Assembly: GCA_032207245.1 (NCBI GenBank)
Contig: CM063501.1
Span: forward strand, 83,514,231-83,578,230
From: Pardosa pseudoannulata
Lineage: Eukaryota; Arthropoda; Arachnida; Araneae; Lycosidae
Direction of reading: 5' to 3'
Length of the DNA stretch: 64,000 nt
This document shows, piece after piece, positions 23,432 through 33,560 of the stretch. Below the pieces are notes generated by a model. That model saw only the letters and a program-made list of their open reading frames with translations. It had not been told where the DNA came from and searched no databases. Each line of letters opens with the position of its first letter. Position 1 is the first letter of the stretch. The position numbers and the translations under genes were made by a program.

Positions 23432-24170
23432 ACTTTCATTTTATATAAAAGCTTTTATATCATTGTGTATCACATGTGATACAGACGTACAAAGCACTGG
23501 ATGTGTGTATCATGTTATGGCCAAGACGGAAAAGGGGTTAAAGAGTGACGCCAAACCTGGAAAACTTTGCTTCTCATTTTCTTGAAAATACAAACTGAAA
23601 TTTGGAAAGTAAATTTTATAGTAGTTATTACAGAAACCATCGACAAGGAGCTTCTTAAAAACGTAAACTCAATCTTATATTTTTGATACTAAATCTATCG
23701 AACCAGAGTATTTTATATAATCTATTGTTTTGTCCTAACGGGACTTAGTTTTTATAAGAAAAATTAGCAAAACATGGCATAAGATTAAAAAAAAATTAAT
23801 GTCACAATATGAACGGTGCTAAGTATAAACAGTAAAATACCTCTGAAATTGTCTTTATGTATTCGCTGTTTTTTTATTTCCTTCAGTTTCTGGTATAGCT
23901 ACTTCTGCTGTGAATCCCTTGCTCTCTGCTCCTCGGTAAAGTAGCCAACAGTCGACTCCAATGGTTGATATTCAAGCAAGACTTAACATCTTTCAATCTG
24001 TTCAATATCTAGGTAAAACTTCTATCTTGTTCCTCATTGCATACTCAAAATGACTGACCAAAACGCAGGGTCGAACCTAAGAGTTTTCAAAACACAGGAA
24101 CAGCATTTTGCTCCCCATCCTATTGTCAAAATTTGAGGAAAAAGAAAAATTCAAAATGTATTTTAAACAT
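23432..24170. other. Intergenic DNA with one possible TTAA-element end
   Basis: Near 23533 the sequence GGAAAAGGGGTTAAAG reads on the minus strand as TTAACCCCTTTTCC, like a piggyBac terminus. No partner was found. No gene seen. Confidence 0.4.
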
Positions 24171-24175
24171 TTCAA

Positions 24176-24683
24176 CACATTGACTGCCATGGGGGTCACC
24201 GGTGACCGGCACTCGACTTGGTTGCAGCGCAGTGGGGTGTCACAGGTGACCAGCGAAGCAGCAAAAAATAAAAGTACATAATAGTAAATATGGATACTGA
24301 TAAATTTTTCAATAATCCCATTATTATAATGGTTTAAAAAAATTAATGCAACATAGAACACACAAAAATAATTTTATTAGTACATGAAACTCAATCGGAA
24401 CGATGTCACCACTTTTTTAGTCAAATTCTTTACTCTACTTCTTCCCAGCTGCTTTGAATGCTAAAGAATAAGAGTAATCACTTAAAAATTGAAGAACGAT
24501 TGTTTGGGGGAAATTCGACAATCGTAACAATTGCCAACCGGTGACCCACACCACGAAAACTGATTCAAGCATGATTTTATAACTCATTTGATCTGCTGCA
24601 AATAATATTTCAGCATATGCTATGCATAATGAAAAGTTCACGTATCTTGGGCAAACCGTCGGAAATGAGTCTGGCGGCTAGTG
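24176..24683. mobile_element. Probable TTAA-type miniature element, 508 bp
   Basis: The left end CACATTGACTGCCA follows TCAA, one base from TTAA. The right end read inward is CACTAGCCGCCAGA and is followed by TTAA (24684-24687). Subterminal palindromes GGTCACCGGTGACC and GGTGACC-type repeats recur inside both ends. No transposase motif. The imperfect TIR and mutated left target site lower the confidence. Confidence 0.6.
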
Positions 24684-25240
24684 TTAAACTTCTGCGGTTG
24701 CACATATAAGTTCTAATAGACAAATATGGAAGAATTACTGTATACTTTTTTTTTCTTATACAGGGGAAGATGGTCCAGAAAAGTTTGGGAATCTTTGACA
24801 AAGACAAATAAGGCAAATGCCTATGCCCTGATCAATCTGTAGATTTATTGCCTTTTAACTGTAAATTTTGAAGATTTTTATTAAGCACAAAAATATTATC
24901 AATATTTACAAATATAGGACTATTACTCCGAATGTATTTAACCGACTAACACTTAAAAAAAATACGAGACTATGGGTGAATCCAACTCTTTAGTAGTTAC
25001 AAACAAAATGCTTTGAATAATTATGATGAAATACTTTTTCTGGGTTAAGGCCTATAATAAACAATTTTTAAAAGTTATTTTTATACGTTTGCAGATATTT
25101 AAAATAAATTTAGTATTTCTGTAAATTTACCAACAAACTTCGGAGTTTGTTAAAAAAAAATTATATAGCTTATTCAGGGTTCATACACGAATAAAAAAGC
25201 AGGAATTTTAAAGGAGAAAAGTTGCCTATTTCACAAAAAA

Positions 25241-25400
25241 GCTAATGAGACCGGAACCTACAGCTTAAAGCCGTTTCCGAACGGCTATGAACAACCATGC
25301 CCTAGTGTGATTCTAACCCAGAAACTCGGATACAAAAGATCTTCGCCCTAGCAATTCGGCCATCTTTCGGTTACTGCACGAGGACTAATGAGACCGGGCT
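25241..25400 (-). repeat. SINE-A copy plus an adjoining SINE-A scrap
   Basis: Minus-strand SINE-A with head (GAAAGATGGCCGAATTGCTAGG), decayed B-box and body (CCGTTCGGAAACGGCTTTAA). The CCAAACC tail is absent. Just beyond, at 25376-25400, the body phrase CTAATGAGACCGGG recurs, so parts of two copies adjoin. Confidence 0.7.
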
Positions 25401-25546
25401 TACTACTGCTCGAAAAGTAAGCAACGGCTATTTAGAACACAAACCCACGTTTGTTCACCCCCGTCTAATATTTCACAGAAGGCCAATAAATGGAGACAAA
25501 AATTCAAAGACATTCATTTGGCAAAAAATATAAGGCTTTCCTTCTT

Positions 25547-25758
25547 TTAATATTTACATGTTACACCTGCTATTTGGACTGCAGAAATATCGTTGAATTT
25601 AGTAACATACCTAAGCATCGTCCCTGTAAAATAGTGAAATGACCTTACCGGTTTCACGGTTACTTTGTAAGGACCAAGAGATGTGCACTTAATGCGTAGG
25701 CTTGTTTTACCCCACCAGCTTCGACCAGAAGGTCTCCAGACCGGAGCTTTTTGATAGT
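25547..25758 (-). pseudogene. LINE ORF1 (gag-like) fragment
   Basis: Minus-strand translation reads TIKKLRSGDLLVEAGGVKQA. After a frame shift it continues SLGPYKVTVKPVRSFHYFTG, then VTKFNDISAVQIAGVTC. This matches the RNA-binding ORF1 of arthropod Jockey/I-type LINEs, whose conserved order is LxSGDLLIE...KQA, then VxVTPHxTLN..GVI, then I...EI...GV. The frame shift between the two blocks and the immediate ends show a short dead remnant. It abuts a hAT terminus at 25765. The CTATAG|ACT and CCG|GTAAGG junctions around the first block mimic an exon, but the protein match argues for a retroelement. Confidence 0.65.
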
Positions 25759-25764
25759 CTATAG

Positions 25765-25830
25765 CAGAGGTAGGCAACGCGGCGCCCCCGATCGATTTTT
25801 AATGCGACCTCGCTGGACTAATGTAAATGT
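25765..25830 (+). mobile_element. Isolated hAT-type terminus
   Basis: CAGAGGTAGGCAACGCGGCGCC has the form of hAT ends (CAGnGGTnGGCAAnCnGCGGC). No matching opposite end or 8-bp duplication was found in the following kilobase, so only one end is supported. Confidence 0.45.
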
Positions 25831-26749
25831 ATGATAGCCAGAGCGATTTACTTTTGTCAAACGGTGATATACAGCAAGTAGTCAGTTGAGTTTAGGATTG
25901 TGCATAGATTAGATTTAGTACATAGTGTATGTAAATAAAGTTTTAAACTTTTATTGTCCATTTATTCAGTGTATTTTCAATGAAAATATATAGAAATATT
26001 AATGAATTTTTTCTGTTTACTAAGATTAATACACCTTTTATTTTTTATATTCAAGTTATTTTGAAGTAAATCTTATATATTGTAAATTTGATTAGGAACA
26101 TTGTGATAATCTAAAACTATATATCTCCTATAAATATCACAATTTATACATATTGCTATTAAATATTATTTCCATTTAAAAGTAATATTTGTGAGTAATG
26201 TATATTCCTAACTAGTGTTTTTTTAATCCTTTAAATGGAATTTTATTTATTTAATAAAAATAATTTAATATGTTTAAAATCCACCACTCTTATATTGATG
26301 GTCTGAAATATACATTTTTAACAGTATATAAAATATGTAATTCCTAGAAATTAGCATTTTGTTTAGTCATTGTTCCTATTTCAGATGTTGAGGATTTCTT
26401 TTAGTTTTCTTAATTATTTAAAATTTAAGAATGTTTTCTGAATGTTTGTTAAATAATTACAATTTCATTTTCTACTAATTATATAAATATTCATGTCATT
26501 TTCTTCTACAAACTTTTTAAAAGGTCTTTTTTTAAATAATTTACCCTTTTTTAAGTTATTAATAATTATGGATCTTTTAATAATTATTTTAATCGCATCT
26601 GAAACTGTAAAAAAATTAAGAATTAAAAACGTTACTTAAAGTCTAAATATGTAATAACGCATATATAATTTTATATCTTCAATATGTTACATTAAAATAT
26701 ATAGCTGAGCAGAATAAACAAGAAATACGCAAAACTAATACTATTTCGC
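25831..26749. other. Very AT-rich intergenic DNA
   Basis: No gene or repeat recognised. It borders the GC-rich patch that follows and sharpens the contrast in composition. Confidence 0.6.
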
Positions 26750-27160
26750 GTTCTCGTCCCAGCCTCGGCCTGTGACGTCACGAATGCGTGTGTCTGGCTT
26801 GGGGTCTTAAGACGGCTTTGACGGAGCCCAACAAGGGTATGCAGGCAACGCACCAGTGCTAGCCGGGGCCTATACGCACACCAAGTATCCCTAAAGCGCC
26901 TACCACCCTTAACGCAGGGCCTAGGTAACACCGAGCGCACTTGACCCTAAGCCAGACCACAAAGGGTGACGACCAGCCGGTTGATGCATACGGAACAATA
27001 TGCACCTCCCGTTTACCGGAAGTAGGGGCCAAAGTAATGTATTGGTTTCCCTCAATTACCATGATTCCCCTTTCCGGGGACCTCTCACACGCACGGCAAC
27101 TTTCAATAACTCCATCAATATCTTTCAACCCACCATCACCTCCCCCACCCCACATAAGAC
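26750..27160. other. Isolated GC- and CpG-rich island with a CRE-like site
   Basis: About 400 bp of clearly higher GC than either side, with many CpG dinucleotides and a palindromic TGACGTCA at about 26773. Several overlapping frames of 67-98 codons on both strands arise because stop codons are rare at this composition; none has a recognisable domain. It may be a CpG-rich promoter or 5' exon, or the remains of a GC-rich mobile element such as an LTR. No second copy exists in the window to decide. Confidence 0.4.
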
Positions 27161-27359
27161 ATTATATAAAATTATTGACACCAAACTGATTCACAAAAAT
27201 TAAATAATTAACATTCTCCAATACAGATTAAAATAATTCTAAATTTTTTGAGTTAAGGTAAAAAACAAAATTTGTGAAATTATTTTTTTTCCAAGATAAA
27301 AAAAATACAAATACAAATAAAAACAGATACAAAATAAAAGAAAAATACAGATAAATATA

Positions 27360-27480
27360 AAAACTCACAGATACCAACATCCCACAACAAAACACACAAA
27401 CAACCCCCACCTCAAACACCCACAAACAAAAACCCACAAAAACAACCAACACACCACCAAACCACCACACACAAAAGACT
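27360..27480 (+). repeat. A/C-only strand-asymmetric tract
   Basis: For about 110 bp the plus strand is almost purely A and C (CCCACAAAAACAACCAACAC and similar), with very few G or T. It opens long frames on both strands (27228-27470 minus) that are not genes. Confidence 0.85.
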
Positions 27481-29040
27481 ACACACCACCAAATACATAC
27501 CTACAGATCAACCTTTGCAGATCAAAAAACCTAAATTAATAATTATAAACAAAAATAAAAAATAAAAACAATTTGGAAATTCAAATAAAAAAAAACAATA
27601 TACATATATAAAAAAATATAATTAAGTAATTATTTTATAAAACTATCAACTTTATTAGTTTTAAAAATTAGTCTGTAGTCTCTCAGAACCTGTGATTGAA
27701 TTTAAATCTACACAACGCAATACAAATAAATTTATTCTTAGACTAACCAAATATTAACCCTTATAATTAATCAGAGGTTAAATAACTAAATTCAATGAGA
27801 GCTACACGACAGGCAGCCAGACCTAAATTTCGAAATGGGATGTGTTTTTGTTTAGAACAGGTATGTTTGAAACTGGGGAAGAGTACTCATACCGAGAATT
27901 GTGCTTGAGAAGGAATTCTAAAAAATGGAATTTCGAAATATTTATCTGCACTCTTAGTTTGGAAAGGACGGCTTGCATAGAAAAGAATGGGGGGAAAAAG
28001 AAAACTTTAAAAATGTATGTTTGTAAAGAGAAAATTTTGTATGATAGAAAGTGAAAAAAAAAGAAGAAACAGACTGGTTATTGAACTTTACAAATTGAAC
28101 TTTAATTTTCTAACAGGGGGTAGTAACAAAATCTTACAGAAAAATGGGGTAGCAAGTAATAGTTTGCACCTTGCTGCTCTTGAGTTTATCAGACTTTCTA
28201 CTTTGAATTTCTCGTTAAATCAACACTAATAAAATGAACTAACAAGAAAGTTTAGCTGACTCAAATCTTAAAAGCAAAGATAGTTTTCTAGATATTTTAA
28301 AATGTTGTCGAGCTCAACTAAAATGTTTTCAAAAAATTCAAAACAAGTCTTAAAGACTAGACAGATTTAATAAGAAAACTAATGCAATACAGACATTCAA
28401 CGCGATACAGTAACGATAAATTATAAACATCAACCCCAGTCTCGTAGAGGGTAATAGAATTAAACCGATATCGTAAAGGTTTTTCGAAAGATTTCCGTGT
28501 TTGCATGTAAAGATTTCATTTTATTTTATTGGATTTTCTATTTCACTACAGAGAGACGTCAAAAGTGTGCAGAGCTGTTTTACCCTTAACTATATTGTTT
28601 ATCATCAAAAGTCAGAAAACTTTGTCGAAGAATAATAAAACGAGCATACTTAATTTTCTTACTTGTACTCATAAAAGGTCATCAATATTTACCTTAAAAA
28701 GATAGAAATTGAAATATTTAAACGCTTGGTTTTAAAACGACGCTTTTTTAAAAGTTTTAAACCTTAGTTATATAACTCCAAGGAAGCTATTTAATAATTT
28801 AAATATCAGGACTTTTCAGGATTTTTTAAGAGCCTTTACAAGAGTTGTAAGCTATAAACTTTAATTTGAATGAATACTGTATTTGCTAGTATCCTATAGC
28901 GACTTAAATAATTTCAAAGTTTAAAGGAATTTTGAATACGGCTGAATATTCTGTCCAACATTTTAGATTTTCGATACACCAGAATATATTTCACTTTTGG
29001 GGGTTATCCACAAATGATAAACGTTTAGAGGGGTTTTAGT
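27481..29040. other. Intergenic DNA, no gene seen
   Basis: AT-rich with no recognised repeat. Frames at 27842-28229 are lysine-rich, overlapping and without splice or domain support. Confidence 0.5.
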
Positions 29041-29042
29041 GT

Positions 29043-29203
29043 GGTTTGGAGTGCTACGGTCTACTTTTTGCAACACGAGGGCTAATGAGACTGGGACCTA
29101 CTGCTTAAATCCAATTCTATGAACATCCATGCCACAGTGGAATTCGAACCCCAAACTCCGGTTCCGAAGGCCAGCACCCTAACCATTCGGCCATCGTTCG
29201 GCA
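29043..29203 (-). repeat. SINE-A, best-preserved minus-strand copy
   Basis: On the minus strand the head is GATGGCCGAATGGTTAGGG (A box), then GGGGTTCGAATTCCAC (B box). The body runs to CAGTCTCATTAGCC and the tail is CGTAGCACTCCAAACC. Flanks carry CGTTTAGAGGGG (29023-29034) and CGTTTGGAGGGG (from 29204), an imperfect target-site duplication. The open frame at 29082-29270 is this SINE. Confidence 0.88.
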
Positions 29204-29430
29204 CGTTTGGAGGGGAATAAAGAGGGTTTGTGAGAAGGGGGAGGGGGAAACAAATGACGTTACATCCCATATTTCGGATAAAATGAAGCTTTTAAAATCA
29301 GCAGACTAAATTTTAAAGTTATTTTAAAATTACCAAAATTTGGAGGTATTTTTTTTTTAGTCCCTTAACTGCCGCGGTCGTATATATACGATTTGTACAG
29401 TCAATGCTTTAATTGTTTCGGGCGTATATA

Positions 29431-30207
29431 CAGTGGACTTGGCTTAATGTGATCGCCGTTATTGTTATCAATCGCTTATTGTTATCGAAATCACTGGTCC
29501 CGATTTTCTCTATTCATTTGTATGTTAAAATTATCGCTTTATGTGATCGTTACATCGGTTAATGTTATCAGTTTTCGAACCTCATTTTAACTGGTAAAGG
29601 AATATTAACAATATATTTAGAAGGAACCCATTCTTTTCTTTTCCTTAGCTGTTTGAATTCCCGAGAATTCTCTTCAACCTATGGAAATGCAGAATGAACA
29701 AAATGGGAAATTACATGTTCCTGGAATTTTTCAAAAATACGCACACCCTGCAGGTGGTCAATGGTTGTCAGATAAGCAGAAGGCAACACATGATTATCGG
29801 AACAGAGATTAAGCGTATTCACATTTTATGCCTTGCACTGGTACATGCAGCTTGTCCATATGGAAGCCAGAAAGAGAAAGGATTTAACGTTAAAACAAAA
29901 GATCGAAATTTTAAATCGTTTCGACAGGTTGATTATGATTACGAACAATTTATCAATGAGCTTCTTAGGAAAAATTGTAGACAGTCAACAATGGATCAAT
30001 TTTTTTAATTATGTACACAATTCTTATGTTTTAAAGGATAATATACAGTACATAAATATAAGGTGTGCTTTTTCATTTCGTTTTGAAATTTAGTACGGGT
30101 GAATTAGTAATAGAGGTTGGGGGAGGGGTAAATTTATCTAATTTTGCGTATCGTTTATTGTTATCAAAATCACGTCCCAAACTGATCACATTAAGCGGAG
30201 TCCACTG
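29431..30207 (+). mobile_element. pogo/Tigger-type element, internally deleted
   Basis: The termini CAGTGGACTTGGCTTAATG and, from the right, CAGTGGACTCCGCTTAATG are inverted repeats flanked by TA dinucleotides, as in Tc1/mariner-pogo elements. TTATTGTTATC occurs several times near both ends. A CENP-B-type DNA-binding segment and a transposase C-terminal tail survive inside (29833-30008). Length 777 bp against about 2.5 kb for autonomous Tiggers. Confidence 0.85.
29833..30008 (+). pseudogene. Tigger transposase remnant: CENP-B helix-turn-helix start and C-terminal tail
   Basis: One frame encodes ARKRKDLTLKQKIEILNRFD, the start of the CENP-B/Psq N-terminal DNA-binding domain that begins pogo/Tigger transposases. 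A neighbouring frame then ends with FINELLRKNCRQSTMDQFF and a stop, the type of C-terminal tail found in these proteins. The whole DDE catalytic domain between them has been removed, which joins the two ends of the gene. The terminal repeats of 29431-30207 enclose it, so it is a dead transposon gene. Confidence 0.72.
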
Positions 30208-30849
30208 TATAAGCATTCCTGCAGTATTCTTCTCAGTATTTTCTTGCTTGTTATAACGTGCCTTCACAGCTTGATTAAAGAACAGGGTGTCAACTTGGCG
30301 ATGAAGCTCTGAGCATGGTAACCTAACATTTTCTCCTGATCTTGCCGTGTCCAAGCAATGTCCAAGCAATCTATATTTTAATTTGTATTACATTTGTATC
30401 CATCTCTTCCATTGGAACCCATTTCTTATATATTAAATGCACGTAATGTTTAAAAATACTAGATATAATGAACCATTAAAGGTTCATTTTTAATGATTTG
30501 GAGCTGTTGGATTAGTAAAGTAAGGGATTAATTGCTCATAAATGTAAATAGCCGCTTTCTCAGTGGTTTTGGTTAATTAAGAAAATGTATATAATTCTAT
30601 TACAATAGCGTAATCTACATCCATTAAAGTCTCCCAAATAGCAAGGAATACAATATTGTTCAGATGAAATACCTTTGTGTTTTAGTAAACATCGCCAATA
30701 ATTTCACCAAATTTGCCAAGGGGCACCCTATTCTTTACCAGCATTCATTTAACTTATTTGATAGTTAACGTATATTAAGCCTACGAATTACGTGGCAGTT
30801 TACGCATTGACTGAGCAAAATGTATATACACTTCCGCAGCAGTTAAGGG

Positions 30850-32334
30850 GGTTAATAGAGTAAAAACTTAGATACTGATTTTTTTTCTCTCGCTTACTTT
30901 CACTTTTTTTGGAAAACAGGCATTCAAAGTAGGTTTAGAAATTACGGTAAAAGCAAATTCTTCCCTCACAATTCCATTTAAGTAAAATTAATATTGAAGC
31001 ATTTAAAAGAAAATTCAATGTGTATTAGAGTATTTTACGTTCATAAAGTAAAGATGTTAAAAATATATTAAATTTCATTTAAAATGCTGAAATACCAGTG
31101 TATTCAATTACTTTTATATTAATACTTTATTGCTATTATATATTAATTAGGTTTCTGTTGTAAATCTTTATTGTTATTTTATTAAAAAAAAATAAGTACA
31201 TAAATCATTACAGTTATATTCCCATTATATGTCATTATATACATATGTTTATAATATGTTTATATACATATGTTTATTATATATATATATATGTCATTAA
31301 AATACAAGTTAAAATTTAAAAATAAAATTTGAAACATGATCTATAAGAAGGGGCTTTATTTCTGAACTGCAAGTACATGTTTATATGATATTGCTTGAAA
31401 AGTTATAAAGTTCAAAAGTCTAATTTGTTGATAAGATGGGGGAAGGGGGTATGCTGACATGCCATTCTTTAGCACAAAGGGGGAAAGGGGTCTAAAATAA
31501 AAAATATATATAAATATTAAAAAGATACAGTTTATAGACTCAACCTTTTCTGAAACTTTTCCCCAAAATTTACAAAGAGACATGAAAACTGCATTGCGTT
31601 CAATAAAAAGTGTAATACCAAAAGCAAAATTTTTATAGTTGCATTATTACATACACATTTAGAGACCGGAAAACCATGCTAGAAACAAACAATATTTTAA
31701 ATAAGTTTTGTAAGTTATAAACTACATAATGTAAGAGAAAATTGTAACTTGCAATAATCTTTTCTTTACAGTCAAATGTCAAAACTTCTCTTTATATATA
31801 TATACACACACATTTAGAAATGTTTAACCTAAATCTTTAAAAAATAAATCTAGAAAGGAATACGTAAGAACTTATCTTACCTCTTACTACCCTTACCTAA
31901 CTAGAATAATTTGCTTTTACAAACCTGACGTTGCTAACTTTCACGGCTTCGAAACTCCCTCTTCCGTAGAATGAGGAGAAATGGTCAAAGGGAAACTATC
32001 ACAAATCACGTGATAAACCAGTGACACCTAAATGCTTTGCGCGCCATCTGGAATCAGAAGAAGAAATTAAAGTACGTGGAATTAATTACTTCAGGCGTAA
32101 TCAAACGTCTTAAATTTATACAATCTGGCTGGGGTACAAAGCATTCCTTTCAAAAAGTGAACTATAACCTGCAAATGTGACAGGCTATTTTATTTCAAAA
32201 GATATGAAACGAATGATTCTAATTCTTTTACTTGTGCAAATTTTATTACTGTTTTCTTTTAAACATGATTACATGGAGAATAATTCTTTAAAAAAAGTAA
32301 TTTGTTTTAAAAGCGTTTGAATTTAACACTTACA
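30850..32334. other. AT-rich intergenic DNA with TA microsatellites
   Basis: No gene seen. Short (TA)n or (TATATACA)n tracts lie at about 31262-31292 and 31790-31812. A slightly GC-richer patch at 31920-32060 contains CACGTG and GCGCGCC but no supported exon. Confidence 0.5.
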
Positions 32335-32750
32335 TATCTGATATACAATTTAAACGCTAGATATTTATTAGTCCTTGAAATAGACTCCTAGACTTTTATG
32401 AAAAGAATTTGTTGTTAATACCGATGATAAAATTTTCATTGCAACAAAAAATAATCGATGATTAAGTTTAAAAATATCCCATATGTACCTAATCTATTAT
32501 TTAAGCCAAATATAAAAGAAAAGTATTTATGTTCAGTGATAAAACGCATGAAAATAATGCAGACGACATTTAAATAATTTAAAATAAGAAATAATTAACT
32601 GATATGATTAAAGGAATGACGTCATAATGCTAGAAAAGTGTTATTTTTACCTGTTTATTATTTGATAAATTAATAAATGTAATCCCTGCTCTTAATCGGA
32701 GAAAATAGTGCTTGAAATAAAGGCTCGAAAAGGGGGAAAGGGAGATTTCG
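32335..32750 (+). repeat. Left arm of a ~0.4-kb inverted duplication
   Basis: Matches 36100-36535 in inverse orientation. Shared blocks include GGAATGACGTCATAATGCTAG, AATAATGCAGACGA, CCTAATCTATTATTTAA, AATCGATGATTAA and, at the outer end, AGATATTTATTAGTCC. The arms are about 3.4 kb apart. There is no coding sequence in either arm. Confidence 0.82.
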
Positions 32751-33270
32751 AAAGTTTTAAAAACAACAGTATTTTTAGCTGAGATATGAAACATATTTAC
32801 ACCAATTTATTTTAGATTCGGATCGATAGTTTATGAGAAGAAAACTTTACTCGCAGGACTCGCTAACTTTGTAACAACTCTGCCGAATTAGTGTATTTGG
32901 CTGCCATAAACGATGCATTGAGATTCGGAACATTTGGAAAGCTATGTCTTTATAGATTCAGAATTTGAAACAATGTGAAAACATTTGATCTTCAAATATG
33001 TACAGTAGTGTAGTATCTTAAAAGAAAAAGAGAATAAATACTAAAAACGAAATTAAGATTTAAGATAACCTGCATATTTAGACAAACATTATATATTTTG
33101 AATTAAGTTACCAAGGTTAATTTTGATTGCTTTCTTCTATATTAAGTACATATATAGAAAGTGTTGTAATAGTTAAAAGTTCGAATTTTAATCGTGAATG
33201 AATATTGATGCTTTAAGTATCTCTGAGTGTGAAAGAAAGAACATTTTTGAAACATTTTATGCATTCATTC

Positions 33271-33560
33271 AAAACTGGAGTACACTGCCGCTTGTAAAAA
33301 GAATATGTGCTGCAACATGCAGAAAACAAAACTGGCTTACACTGACGCTTGTAAAAAGAATGTATACTGCAACATTCAGAAAACAAAACTGGCTAACATT
33401 GCCGCTTGTAAAAAAGAGAATATTACTGCAACATGAAGAAAACAAAACTGGTTAACACTGCCGCTTGTAAAAAGAATATGTACTGCACCATACAGAAAAC
33501 AAAACTGGCTAACACTGCCGCTTGTAAAAAGAATATGTGCTGCAACATGCAGAAAACAAA
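33271..33560 (+). repeat. 57-bp minisatellite, five copies
   Basis: The phrase ACTGGCTAACACTGCCGC recurs, starting at 33274, 33331, 33388, 33447 and 33504: periods 57, 57, 59 and 57. Since 57 is 19 codons, the first three copies stay in one open frame (33198-33455) reading QNWLTLPLVKR-type repeats. The 59-bp step breaks the frame. No signal peptide or domain, so a coding role is unlikely. Confidence 0.92.

Larger units (their letters stand above)
29369..30842. mobile_element. TTAA-flanked piggyBac-type element hosting a nested Tigger
   Basis: TTAA at 29365-29368 and 30843-30846. The left end CTGCCGCGGTCGTATATA and the right end read inward CTGCTGCGGAAGTGTATATA match and stay similar for about 50 bases, including CAGTCAATGC in both. 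A pogo/Tigger element (29431-30207) sits inside the left terminal repeat, so the host element is older and was ~690 bp before that. The minus frame 30073-30369 has no domain I recognise. Confidence 0.85.

Noticed and set aside
26692..27203. Several frames in the GC-rich island
   Set aside because: Stop codons are rare at this composition; the frames overlap on both strands and none has a recognised motif.
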